DNA of 64,000 nt. Source: Closterium sp. NIES-65. Taxonomy: Eukaryota > Streptophyta > Zygnematophyceae > Desmidiales > Closteriaceae. Within the stretch, counting starts at the first letter, position 1. Each line of letters opens with the position of its first letter. Location of the stretch: positions 310,001-374,000 of the forward strand of contig CANXME010002004.1 of the NCBI GenBank assembly GCA_948144175.1, in the 5' to 3' direction. The notes under the pieces are model-generated. The model did not search any database. It was not told the DNA's origin and saw only the letters and a program-made list of their open reading frames with translations. Both the position numbers and the translations under genes were made by a program. This document shows positions 9,608-21,600 of the stretch, in pieces.

Positions 9608-11779
9608 TCAGCCACGAACACAAGGCGTGGATCATCCTGGATCTCCTAAGCCAGAAAATCAAGAATGCGCACGATGTCATCTTCTACGAGCGACTGTTTC
9701 TGCAACAATTTTGTGACGACGAGCAGACGAATGCAAACCGCGTCTACGCCAACGAGGGCCACAGCTACGCTTCACCTGAGGACGAAGCAACAGCGGCAAT
9801 TCTGGAGCAGGATCCCAGAGCCGAGTTCACAAGGGGCGATCGCCGCGACGACGACGACGATGATTCAGGTGAAGGAGGAACAGGCGCAACAGGAGGAGGC
9901 GCAGCAGGAGGAAGCAAAACCGGCGGAGACACAGCACCGCCAGCACCGCCTGAACCAGAAAGCGATGATGACGACGTGGAGGAAGTCGTCACTCAACATC
10001 ACCACGACAGCACTGTCACCGGTCTCCAGCTACTTGGACTACACGCTGCCATCTCCACTGCTCCGCGCATCATCGAACCTAAGAACCCATGGCAAGCTCT
10101 CACAGGCCCACGTAGTCCCTCTATGGGATCAAACAGGCACCGAGACTCTGGCAGCAGTACCTGCACAACATACTGCTTGAAATCGGGTTCAAGTAGCTGC
10201 CTCACGATCCTGGAATGTATCGCCGCGATTTCCGCGGCGAATACATCCTCCTCACGGTCTACGTCGACGACCTTCTCTACACAGGCTCAAGCAACGAACT
10301 GCTCGAGCAATTTGAGAGAAGCCTCGCAGGGAAGCAGTTTCTCGGACTCAACATCACCTACTCGCCGGAAGCCATTCATCTCTCAGCAGCGAAGTATGCG
10401 GAGGAGCTTAGCAAGCGCTTCAACATTGCGCCTGCACCACTCTCCACCCCTTACCACACTCCAGGAACCAACCACAAGCCTGACAACAAAGCCCTGTCCC
10501 CTGCTGGGCTTCACACTTACCAGCAGCTGTTGGGATGCCTGCTATTCGCATCTGTTACCTGCAGGCCCGACCTCTCCTACATTGCGAGCCAGTTGGCTCA
10601 GTACTCACGCAAACCAACGGTTGAGAATCTCTCAGATCTTCAGCGAGCCCTTCAATTCTTCATCTCCACGCCCAGTGTCGGGCTCAGTTATTCCACCATC
10701 CCAACCACATCCTTCAGCCTCGTCGGCTACGTGGATGCCGATCACGCCGCTGACCCTGACAATCGACGGTCCAGGACAGGGTTCCTCTTCCGCCTCGAGC
10801 CCAGCGGCCCCATCTCCTAGAACTCTCAGAAGCAGGAGTTGGTTGCCCTGTCATCGGCGGAAGCTGAATTTATCGCAGCAACAGCAGCTGTTCGCGAAGG
10901 TCTCTACCTTCAGGAACTGCTGCAGGAAGCAAAAATTCCGGCCTCAACGAACTTTCGCCTGCACTGCGACAATCAGAGCGCGATCAGGATCGCGAACAAA
11001 CCTGGTTTCGTCAACCGCACCAAGCACATCGCACTGCGGTACTTCTTCGTCAAGGACGAAGTTGACAAAGGCAAAGTTGACCTGAATACCCGTAAACTCC
11101 CGGACAAAACACCCCCCCATAATTGTACACCCCCGGGTAGCTTGTGCGGGGTGGGTGTTATGATAGACCTCGTTTCTACTATACCCCCCTTTTTGGCTGA
11201 TTTTTTATATCACCCCCCTTTTCTTACGGATTCATTATTACGGTATAGTCGTTAACGAGTAGCTGCAATACGGAAGAATATCGTGTGAATTTCTCCCTCA
11301 ATGAAATTTCGCGGTACATTCAAAGGCAATCTGCCGAGATTTGCCCCCTCCCACTATTTCTCTGATGCCACGTGCAGGTGAATCTTCCGTTGCAAGTGGC
11401 AAGAGAGGTGTCACATGGCATTTTCGTGAGGGCGATGAAGTTCGAGGCCGAAACTGACATTCGCGCCTCAGGCAGTGATGCTAAAACGACCAGCAAAACA
11501 CCCACATTGACTAATTAAAAAAACACTAACACTAAAATATGCCATATGTAAAGACCCGGGTATTATGTATTTTTTTCCTATGAGGAGACCCCCCCCCATT
11601 TTTTCCCTGTATTTTTAGCTATACCCTAGGGTGTTATGTCCGGGAGAATACGGTACTGCCCAACGGGTGACATGGCAGCAGACTTCCTCACGAAGAGATT
11701 GCCGCGTCAGCAGTACCAGCACTACTCCGAACTCAGCGGGGTAGTCAAGCGGGTCAATGCTCGCTATGGCCAGGAGTGA
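9608..11779 (+). pseudogene. Copia-1 RT / RNase H fragment
   Basis: Continuation of Copia-1 pol after Copia-2. The first 450 bases encode the end of integrase and an acidic Gly/Asp-rich linker. Near 10100 the frame passes from the start of RT (NPWQALTGP) directly to its middle (LYGIKQAP), so the N-terminal half of the RT fold is missing. The RT active site YVDDLL follows (about 10260), then the RNase H motifs ALSSAEAEF and LHCDNQSA. TAG codons at 10194 and 10818 interrupt the frame; the second replaces the Trp expected in ISWNSQKQ. RNase H is split at 11089 by a TIR element and its end (ADFLTKRLP) lies at 11654-11779. The frames on either side of the TIR element differ by one base, so a small indel also exists. 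Confidence 0.8.
11090..11653. mobile_element. Non-autonomous TIR DNA transposon (MITE-like), 564 bp
   Basis: Interrupts the RNase H region of Copia-1. The ends are imperfect inverted repeats of about 25 bp: the left begins CCGTAAACTCCCGGAC and the reverse complement of the right begins CCGTATTCTCCCGGAC. Both are flanked by the trinucleotide TAC (11087-11089 and 11654-11656), read as a 3-bp target-site duplication. The interior is AT-rich with C/G tracts and has no credible ORF. A 3-bp TSD occurs in PIF/Harbinger and CACTA elements, but the terminal bases match neither well, so the superfamily is left open. Confidence 0.7.
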
Positions 11780-11786
11780 AGGGGGG

Positions 11787-12233
11787 TGTTACGAATAGTG
11801 GTTAATGAAAAACTCTGTTGCGCACTCCTCACCGTAGCAAAGCCGAAGCACGCATTATTGAGAGTGAAGACGAAAAGGCAGAAGAAAGGCGAAGGGACAG
11901 ACGGTTACAAGGAGCATCTGGACCGTCGGGCAGACAGCATCAGGCAGCAGCAGTGGCGAGGATTCTGCCCGAACAGTTACGTAACCACTTGGAGTCGCAC
12001 GGTTGGATTTCGCTGCAATAAGGGAATGTACCCCTTAGAGTACATGGCTAGTTAGGTCGTTTCGAATTCCCTTGTACTCATATTTATACGGTATTCCTTG
12101 TACTGCACGTTTTTATTATCTCAAGCATTTACATTCACTCTGCTATTGAGGTCAAGGGCCCACCACCGCTAGACTAGAGTTGTGCAAACCTTCCTGAGGT
12201 GATCCTAGTTACGATCACTTTCTGATTTCAACA
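11787..12233 (+). repeat. Probable 3' LTR of Copia-1
   Basis: Eight bases after the pol stop codon (11777-11779) a purine tract (GAAGGGGGG) precedes TGTTACGAATAG, a polypurine-tract/LTR-start arrangement. The end is placed at TTTCAACA (12233) because TGTT...AACA forms the usual short inverted ends, giving about 447 bp. The 5' LTR is outside the window, so the end is an inference. Confidence 0.5.
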
Positions 12234-12342
12234 CAAGTAGGTTAGACTAAACTAGCCCTCTTTGCCATGTTGTTAAGATATTATTTTACTCATCACTGAT
12301 GGATAAAGCAGATCCATGATGTACTGCACCCCATCATCAGGC

Positions 12343-13190
12343 AGAGTGCCAACTACGAAAAGCCACCCGTTGCTAACCGTAGAACTTGTTCATGAACTCC
12401 ACCAAGCTCAGCCTGAAAGCGTGCAGGACGGGCCAACTGACCAGGCCTCTTGATATAAGGGTGATTCACCCTTATGACACTTACTATAAGGGTGGGTTTT
12501 CTTATGCACCCTTTTTTACCAGAGTGGCTTTTCCATTGACCCTTCCAAGAAAAAGTGTTTAGATTTACGACACTGATATTTCAGAGTGCTGTTGAACAAC
12601 TCCATGTAGTTACACTGACGGTTCTGATCTAGTTCTTACCGAGTCTGTCAGAATTCCACGCTAAAAGAGAATAGCGAGTGCCTGCGGCGGGTTTTGAACC
12701 CGCGTGCTCACTACAAATTACCACTCCTACACAACTGGACACCAGAACACGAGGTAATGAATTTGTAAAAAGTAAATTCACGACTTGTTCAAAGTTCCAC
12801 CCTGATTTATAAGTGTGTTCTGAATTTGTACCCTGATTGAAAGAGTGAAACTAGGATGTTGGCCTTATGGGAAAGACCAACTCAAATCCTATCCAGAGGC
12901 CTGCAACTGACTCAACCCTCCTAATCCCCCGACTCCTAATCCTCCTCATCAGGCAGAGAGGCGAATGCAAGGGCTCAAACTTGTACCCATCTCCAACACA
13001 AAACTTCATCCAATGCAGCCTGAGCGCATGCAGGGCGGGTTGACTGTTTCAACCCTTCTCCTAATCCCCCGACTCCTAGTCCTCATCACGAAGAGAGGCA
13101 AACACAAAAGGCACAAACTGGTACCCATCGCCGACATAGAACTTGTCCATAAACTCCACCCAGTGCAGCCCGAGCACACACAGACCAGAC
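12343..13190 (-). repeat. Three degenerate copies of the VHA-a terminal exon, downstream of the stop
   Basis: Downstream of the VHA-a stop codon the 3' end of its last exon recurs at about 12343-12432, 12940-13047 and 13078-13190. The last two and the true exon (13223 onward) are spaced about 138 and 148 bp apart. Each copy covers the sequence for [10 protein letters not shown]...FYVGDGYQF...LPDEED and decays by substitutions and small deletions. None keeps an open frame into an upstream acceptor, so they look like non-coding duplicates in the 3' flank or 3' UTR. Confidence 0.8.
12680..12755 (-). other. tRNA-like (SINE-head-like) sequence
   Basis: The minus strand has a B-box-like GGTTCAAAACC inside a paired arm (GCGGG...CCCGC) and, about 45 bases upstream, an A-box-like TGTCCAGTTGTGTAGG. 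The acceptor arm does not pair and no clear anticodon arm is seen, so this is not called as a tRNA gene. A tRNA-derived SINE remnant is the likeliest reading. Confidence 0.4.
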
Positions 13191-13222
13191 TGACTGCCTC
13201 GCCCCTACTAATCGCCCAACTC

Positions 13223-15362
13223 CTAGTCCTCCTCATCAGGCAGAGAGGCAAACGCAAAGGGCACAAACTGGTAGCCATCGCCGACATAGAACTTGTTCAT
13301 GAACTCCACCCAGTGCAGCCTGAGCGCGTGCAGGAAAGCACTGAGTGTCTCCATGAGCAGCAGCACACCCACTGTGGCTGCTGCAAAGACCAATGAACCA
13401 ATCAGAATGGCCAACACGTTGCCAGAGCTGCAAGGAGAACATGAGATGCCGTGTTGGAGACGATGGGAAGATGGGCGAAGGGGGGTAGAGAGGGGTTGGA
13501 GGCGAAGCGGAGAGTGGGGAGGAAGGGGGGGATGGGGGCGGGGGGAGGAAAGGAGGGGGGCTGAGGCTAATAGAGTACAAGGACAGGGAAAGATCCCATC
13601 GGAGGGACAAAAAATCAAGGAAGGCTGAGGCAGATCGATCATAAATGCAGGCCCATGTGACGTGCATGTATGTGAAGAAAATGGAAACAAGGCAGTGAGC
13701 ACACACCCATTTTAGGACAACTAGCGATGGGATGGACGGCGATCACGGGACGGCACCGATGGGACAATAGAGAGGGGCGGCTCAAGAGGGAGAGGCAGCA
13801 ACGCATATGCTATAACGTACGCGAGGGCGGGTTCCAAAACTCGCTCGTAGAAGACCGCTGAGAGCTGCGCGTGCGCCAGGCTGCAGACAGAGGCCAGAGC
13901 GCGAGTGGGAACAGAGATCCTGAGCTTATGAGAGCAATTCATTACATGAGGCGGATCAACCCGAAACTTGCTTGCCCGTGCATGCCCGTGCTGTGTAGGA
14001 GAGAACAATTTTAATACAGTGATTCGGAAGGATCGAACCAAGACTATTAGAAGATGGCTGAAAGCGTAGGGTGTGCAGGAGAGCAGACATGAGGGCGAGT
14101 GGGGGCAGGTACGGGATGGGGAAGGCGAGTGTGCTCTTGATGTCACGCGCACGACATGCACTGCCAATGCCACGATAAGACGATTCACCTGAGACAATTC
14201 TTCCGACCCGATAAAACCCAAATCCACACAAAACAAATGATTTAAGAAGGTTCACCTGAGCGCCCAGAGACGCAGGTAGGATGCAGTGTTGGAGACAGCC
14301 CCAAGCACAAACTCGATGCAGTGAATCATCTGATGCACCATCACCTCCCCAAACTCAAACTCCTCCTCGCCCTCTCCCTCCTCCCCGTTCGCCCCCGCCT
14401 CGCCCTCGCTGCCTGGCAGCGCGTGGTATGTGCGCCCCGCCATCTTCTGGCAGGGGGATTGGGTGGGGGAGGCGGAGAGGGAGGGGGAGGGGGAGGGGGA
14501 GGGGGAGCGGGAGGGGGAGGGGGGGGGAGGAGGAGGAAGGGGAGGGGGAAAGGGAGGGAGAGCGGGAGGGGGAGAGGGAGGGGGAGAAAGGGTGAACAGA
14601 GGGTGTTTAGGTGCACCCTGTCATCTTCTGGGGGGGGAAGTGGCTGAACGCATGTTATGGGCTGCACTGCAGACATTGATGGAGTTGGACACATTGACGA
14701 GTGGTGCTGGTATGGTTGACAACAAATCCACCATCAAAACCGTGTTGGCTGGGTGAAAAACAAGCGTGCGAGAACGTAATTGGAAGCAGGGTATTGCTGG
14801 CGGGCAAGCGCAGTGTGTGTGTGCCTCACGGTATGAGGCAAGCGGGGAGGGGGAGGGAGGGGTGGTGGTGGGTTGGGGTGGAAAGGGGGGGAGGTGTAGG
14901 ACGATGGGGATAGGGCGACAAGTTACCCCCATGTGTTGCTCTCTTCCCTCACCCCACCGATCTCTCTTTTCCCTCACCCCATCGCTCTCTTTCCTCACCC
15001 CATCCCTCTCTTCCCTCACCCCATCGCTCCCTCACCCGCATTCCTCTCTCCCCTTCCCCCTTCCCCCTCCCCCCCCTGCTCCCCCCCCCCCCCGCCCAAT
15101 CCCCAACGCTCTCTTCCTTGAATCGGCCCCATGCGCCTCGCGCTTTCGCTCGGCCCTCACCTGGATGTGCTGCGCGCGGAGGATGAGGGGCTTGGGCAGC
15201 AGCATCCACGGCACCGCAATGAGCGCGATGAAGAGCAGCACAATCTGCCACACACGCATACACACACACACACACACACACGCACACACGCACACACGCA
15301 CGCACGCACGCGCACACGCGCGCGCGCGCACGCGCACGCACACGCACACGCACACAGACACA

Positions 15363-15414
<52 letters not shown>

Positions 15415-15503
15415 ACACACGCACACGCACGCACACACGCACACACGCACACACGCACACACTCACACACTCACACACTCACACACTCACACACACACGC
15501 ACG

Positions 15504-15600
<97 letters not shown>

Positions 15601-18600
15601 CAACACACATGCATGCACGTCACGCCACCCATGTATGCACACACGCATGCATGCGAAATGCACACACAAGGCAGGGGGGGCGATTGGACCCAACACAAAA
15701 ATTTTAAAGCCATGGGAAGGCCAGGGAGCATGTGCACACTTGCCTGACCTGCACTCTCACACCAGCCACATGTCCCATTCATGCCATTTGGCCGTGCTCA
15801 CAGAATCACATGCCTTCATTCACTCACACCTACCCTCTCTCACATTATCACATACTCTCACTCACTCACACTACATGCCCCTCACTCTCCACCAGACACT
15901 TGCTCTCGCCTTCACAATACTTCAGCTCAGCAGGCTCTCACCCTACAGGTCCGCCTGGGAGCGTTGAGACGTCTCAAAACTTTGAAGACGTCTCAAAACT
16001 TTGGAGACGTCTCAAAACTCTCCACCAGACACTGCCTCTGGCCTTCACAATAGTTCAACACAGCAGGCTCTCACCCTACAGGTCCGCCTGGGAGATGCAA
16101 TGTCCTCCCTTGCATTCATTCTGACCGCCTCAGCGCACTTGCCCTGCTTTGCACTCTCCTGCACTTAACCCCTTTGGCTCAAAAGCACTGCTCTGGGCTA
16201 ATCTACATTCCATCGATCCATCTATCCTCTCACCTGCACGGTGCTGGCCTCACCTGAACAGTGCCCTGGCCGTAGAACAGCTCGTTATCCCCAAGCGGCT
16301 CGACGGGGTTGAGGAACATGTAGATCATGACGTGGTACAGGTCCGCCTGGGAGCCCGTGACCCACTTGAGGATGATGAGCATGGAGAGGTAGCCGAAGAG
16401 TGAGCCCAGGAAGAGCATCTGCGGGATGAACTCGTACCTGCGAGGAAGGTGGGGTGGAGGGGAAGGGAAGGGGGGGACGAGGAACGAAGAAGTTGGGGAA
16501 GGGGAGGAAAAAGGGTGAGAGAACAGGGGTGGTTTGTGAGGAAACACAGACAGTGCATGAGCATGGACAGGTAGCCGAAGAGCGAGCCCAGGAAGAGCAT
16601 CTGCGGGATGAACTCGTACCTGCGGGGGGAGAAGAAGAGGGGGGAGGGGGAGGGGAGGGAGGATGGAAGGAGGGGGGGGGGGAGGGGGGGTGCAGTGGAA
16701 AAGGGCGAGAGACTGGAGTGAGATAACTGAAATGGCAGATGAGCATTGACAGGAAGCCAAAGAGCGAGCCCAGGAAGAGCATCTGGGGGTTGAACTCGTA
16801 CCTGCGGGGGGGAGGAGAGTGGGTGGAGGAGGGAGGGAGAGGGTGAGGGAGGAGGGAAGGGAGAAGGGCGAGAGCATGGGGAGCTGTGGGAGGCACCTCA
16901 GTCAGCACATGAGCAGTGAGAGGTAGCTGACGAGTGAAATGTTTCAAAGCATGGAAAATGTGGAGAGATGATTCACCTTGGTGTGCCGACCGAAAGCTAT
17001 TCATATTCACTAAAAGCCGCTGCTAATACCAGCCGCATACCGCTAACTTCAACGCCGTGCCCCTAGAACCAATCAAATGGTACTGGCACTGACCAGATGT
17101 TGAGGGGCTTCTTGAAAAACTGGGCGTTGAAGAAGGAGAGGATGATGCCGGCAAACATCTGGGTGACGCCGAGGATGATGCTCATCTTCATCTTGAGAGA
17201 GTTGAGGAACGGTAGCTCCGTGCGCGACCCCTTCCACGCCGGGTCCACCCCAAACAGGTACGTCGGCCCGTCCTTAACCAGCCCTGCCGTGCCCGAGTCA
17301 CTGAGAAGGGGATTGGGCAGGTGAGGGGAACCAGAGATTTCAAAGATGTGAGGATCGGCAGGTGGGGCGGGACCCCTTCCATTCGGGATTGCAAAAAGCG
17401 GTAAGTCGCTCCGTCCTTCTCACAATGATGCAGGCACAGATACAAGAACAGATTATGCAGGCACTGAACGCGAGGCATGAGCCCAAGAGGAAGAGAGATA
17501 AGGGAGGGAAGGAAGAGACGAGGGGGAATAGAGGTAAGGGAGAGAAGTGAGGGAAGGGAGGGAAGAGAGCAGAGGAGAGGGAGTGGAGGGAAGAAAGGGA
17601 GACTATGGAATGTATGGAAGGGGAATGGGCGGGGGAAAATCGACGGGAAGGGAGAAGAGACGGGGGGCTTGGGGAATCAACTGGCAGACAGGCGTAGGGC
17701 GGTGGTAGGGCGGGTAGGGAAGGAATGGAGCTGGGGAAGGAATGAAGGCGAAGCGAGGGAACGGAGGGGCAGAGAGAGCAGGAGCACTGACTGGCAGTCG
17801 GGCGTGCGGCAGTGGTAGGCGGTGCCGCCAAAGAGGGAGAAGTCAAAGGCGAGGGAGAAGAACTCGTTGTAGATGAAGCCGGTGTAGATGGAGAAGATGG
17901 ACATGAGCAGAATCACGTAGCGCCCACCAAACGCCATCTCCGTTATGTCGTCCAGCTTCTGCATGGGGGGAGGTGGGCAGGAAGTGCACAGGGGGCGGGT
18001 AGGGGGGATGCAATGGCACAGAATGAGACAGAATGACATAGGGCCCTCCGTACGCCATCTCCGTTTTGTCGCAGGCAGTGGCACAGGAGGCGAGTGGGGG
18101 AGGGGGGGGGTGGAGATGCAGTGGCAAAGGCGAGGGAGAAGAACTCGTTGTAGATGAAGCCAGTGTAGATGGAGAAGATGGACATGAGCAGAATCACGTA
18201 GCGCCCTCCAAACGCCATCTCTGTGATGTCGTCCAGCTTCTGTAAGAGGGCCAGGCAGGGGGGTAGGCAGTGGCACAGGGGGCGGGTGTGGGGGCAGGCA
18301 GTGGCACAGGAGGCAGGCACAGGAGGCGGGCGGGTGGGGATGAAGCCGGTGTAGATGGAGAAGTTGGACATGATCAGGATCGCGTAGCGGCCCCCGAACG
18401 CCATCTCTGTGATGTCGTCCAGCTTCTGTAAGAGGACAAGAAAACAAGCAGTGCACAGGAAGGTGGGGGGTGAAGAAAGTGGTTCGGTGAACTTAGGGCA
18501 CGATAGGAAGAAGAAATCTCCTTAGCAAGAAAATGGTACAAGTCTTAAAAACTAGAGCAAGGTCCTTGTCAAGGATGATTCCTAGTGAAGTGGGAAGCCA

Positions 18601-21600
18601 CATATATGTGGCTGAACTCTTGAGGCTAGCTGCAGCACCTCAATGCTGAGGGCTAGGCTAGCCAGCCTTGCCAAGCTAGCAAGTGAGGCCACATGTTGCA
18701 CATGTGGGCCAGGCTGGAACAACAGCCCACATGACAGCATATGGCACACCATAGAGGCCAGCAAGGTGAGTGTGGGATGAGTGGACAGGTGGCAATGCCA
18801 ACTGTGACCACACTTCACTGTGGTGGAGTGTGGTAGAGTGTGGACATGTAATGTGGAGCATAATGAGAAAGGAGCCTGCAGCTACTGAGAATTGAACCCA
18901 CAACCTCTAAGACCACAGGTGAGAATCTACCCTCTGGGACATATTTGCTGCACAACACCCCCCCTCAAGGATGTCCCCGGGGTAGGGTTAGGCATGATCA
19001 TCTTGCCCCGGCGGGTCGGGCCGACCCGACCCGACCCGGGTTTTGACCCGGGTCGGGTCAGACATTTTGAAGCGTTGACCCGGGCGGGTCGGGTCGGGTT
19101 TACCCGGCCGGGTCGGGCCGACCCGACACCCGAAACCGGGTCGGGTCGGGTCGGGTCAGTTTTTGACCCGAAATTTGACCCGACTTGAAATCGGGTACCG
19201 CGCCCTAAGTCGGGTCGGGCATTTGGCCCGACCCGAGTTTCCCTCCCACGACAAAACGAACTAAACAGATCGCGAAGTCAATGTCTAGGGTTTTTTTGTT
19301 CCCTCGACATTGACTTCGATCTGCTATGCCTAGGCAGCTAGCAATAGCTCGTACTTAACCTCTATAACTCTCTAAACCAGCGCCCATGTTTAGGAACCCT
19401 ATTTCATGTGGTTCAATGTTGGCGGAATGGACTTCTTAGCCTGGCGCGACCAACCACAGATTTTCGATTTTATAGACTTACTTATTCCAAGCTCTCACAC
19501 GCGACTAAACTCTGGCCCCGCGTTCAAATCGCCCACTTCGCGCCTACCACGCCCGCATCTTTAGGGACGCGACCCCCAATTGTCTAGGCCTGCGCCATTA
19601 CAAAAACGTCGCGACTCCAAGGTCCGAAACGTAATCGGCGCCGCTTGCACGCGAATGGAGGGGGAAGAAGACAGCTCACGCTCTATTCCTGGGGCTTCAC
19701 TTGGAGGCCTCCCGACACCGGCCTCCAGGGCCAGTTTTCGCTTGGGGAGCGTCTTCAATGGGCAGGAAATTGGGTGGGACGATGCAATCGCGACGAGGAG
19801 GCGTGAAGAGGTGCGGGAATGGGAGTCTCAAGGACCTGGCCCGGTGACGGAGGAGCAAGGAACACGGGGAAAGGAGAAGGACCCGGATTGGAGGCCGGCT
19901 CCGGGGGAGGCGGCCGGCACGAGTGGAGGATCGGGTGATGAGGGTTGGGGAGGGAGAGGAGGGGGCCAGGCTGGTGGCAGTGGCGCGCATGGCAGCGGTG
20001 CAGCAGCAAAGAGGCCACGCCCGAGTGGGCCTGTGGGGTCGGGAGCTGGAGGGGCCGGGCCGACGTCGAATTCGCAGCCGCAGGGGGCAGCCGCGGGTGG
20101 TTCTGAGGGGTCGGGCGCAGCAGGGGCAGGTACCTCCGCCGCTGCGGCAGGTGGTGCACCTTTGGGTGGGTCTACGGGGGCTGGAGCTGCTGCTGTGATT
20201 GCAAGCCAGAGGTCCGACAGGGCGGGCAGGACCCCTACCGACGAGGAGCTGGACCCATGGACTGAGGAGGTGCTTAGGAATGCAGAACCCGGCCGGGTTC
20301 GTGGCATGTTCAGTGAGAAGGATGTGAACGAGGCTAGGAATTGCAAGATTTGCAAGAAGAAGATTAGCTGGAAAGGTAGTTGCACGAGCACGGGGAAGAG
20401 ACACCTCAAGAGGAGCCACTACCCCAGTCTGCAGATCTGGTGTCGGCGTTTCAAGGATCCAAACAAGCCAGACAACCTGACGTTTCCCGATGGGGGATGG
20501 GGTCCGGATGTCCCCGACCAGACAGCGTGGCATTGGGAGCATGCAGCCACGTGGCCCAGGATTGTACAGACACCAGACAGCACAGTGACTGGCGGATCCG
20601 AGGCTGGTGGGAGTAGGCAGATGAGCATGGCCGCATTCGTCACGCCGCGTGTTCATGGCCAGCAGCTGCGCGAGGGATTGGTGCTGCTATTTGCGGCAGC
20701 TGACCTTCCGTTTCGGCTTGTTGAGTGTCGCGAGGTGAGTGACGCCGTTCTCTTGCCATTGGTCATGTTCATCTTCGTATTGAGGTGGTCATATTCGTGC
20801 AGGGCAGCCGCACTGCATTCAGTTGGCTAATCCCGAAGCATCTTCATAATCCTTTTACCGACATCCTTTGACTCTTGCGTTACAGTTCAAAGCATTTGTC
20901 CAGATGCTGAACCCGGGAGCTGCGCTACTGCTCGGCTCACGCCATCGCTTGGCACGGGACATGCAGGCATACGGGGAGGCTGCTAGGGAGGACATGCGGC
21001 AGCTACTAGTGGGTGATGGCCTGGCGGGAAGGATGTCCCTCTCCTTTGGCATCTGGACCGGTGAGAACAACGTGGCCTTCATGGGGGTGGCTGCCCACTA
21101 TGTCACCAGCTATTTCCAGCTAAAACAGGCTGTTATAGACTTCAGGGAGCTTAAGGGCTCTCATACGGGGGACTTGATAGCCGATGAGCTGGAGGAGGTG
21201 TTGAGGGAGTGGGGCTTGGAGAAGATGCTGTTCGCCGTGACGTGTGACAACGCCGAGAACAACAGCAGGGCGATGCGTCTGCTGGCCGGTGTACCTGACG
21301 CCAGGCCGGGCTCACGGCCCAGGCACCCACCACTGCTCAGTCGCTGGAGGCACTTCAGGTACTATGGGGCTGTCTCCGTAAGGGTATGCTGTAAACTGTT
21401 GGCGTAGTCCACCATGTTTGTTATGGCAGTGCTTATGTGGTACAGTGACATTAAGGTTGTGCACAATGCATTGCCCCAACAGGTGCATGGCGCACGTCGT
21501 CAACCTTGCAGTGCAAGCTGCACTGAAGGTTGACGAGGTGGCCGAGCCACTCAAGAGGCTGCGAGACGTGGCGAACTACATCGGCTGGTCCACACTGCGC

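Larger units (their letters stand above)
1..12233 (+). mobile_element. Copia-1: decayed outer Ty1/copia retrotransposon, 5' end outside window
   Basis: This plus-strand Ty1/copia element contributes 1-1978 and 9608-11786 of coding body and probably 11787-12233 as its 3' LTR. It is split by Copia-2 (TSD TCAGC at 1974-1978 and 9608-9612). Deleting Copia-2 and one TSD copy joins the end of the integrase (WGIHLGIS at 1978) in frame to the usual post-integrase copia motif (KAWIILDL, about 9620), so the older element was interrupted cleanly. A second insertion, a 564-bp TIR element, lies in its RNase H. The copy is dead: the N-terminal half of RT is deleted near 10100, in-frame TAG codons lie at 10194 and 10818, and RNase H is split. 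The 5' LTR and gag start are not in the window. Confidence 0.85.

Noticed and set aside
12680..12755. Functional tRNA gene
   Set aside because: A T-arm and B-box are present, but the acceptor stem does not pair and no normal anticodon arm is visible.
12965..13396. 143-codon plus-strand ORF
   Set aside because: It is antisense to the VHA-a terminal exon and its degenerate copies, with three similar segments in tandem explaining its length.
14766..15967. ORFs rich in His-Thr (plus) or Val-Cys (minus)
   Set aside because: They are translations of the CA microsatellite in VHA-a intron 14, with no conserved domain. The real exon 15 in this stretch is only 15244-15161.
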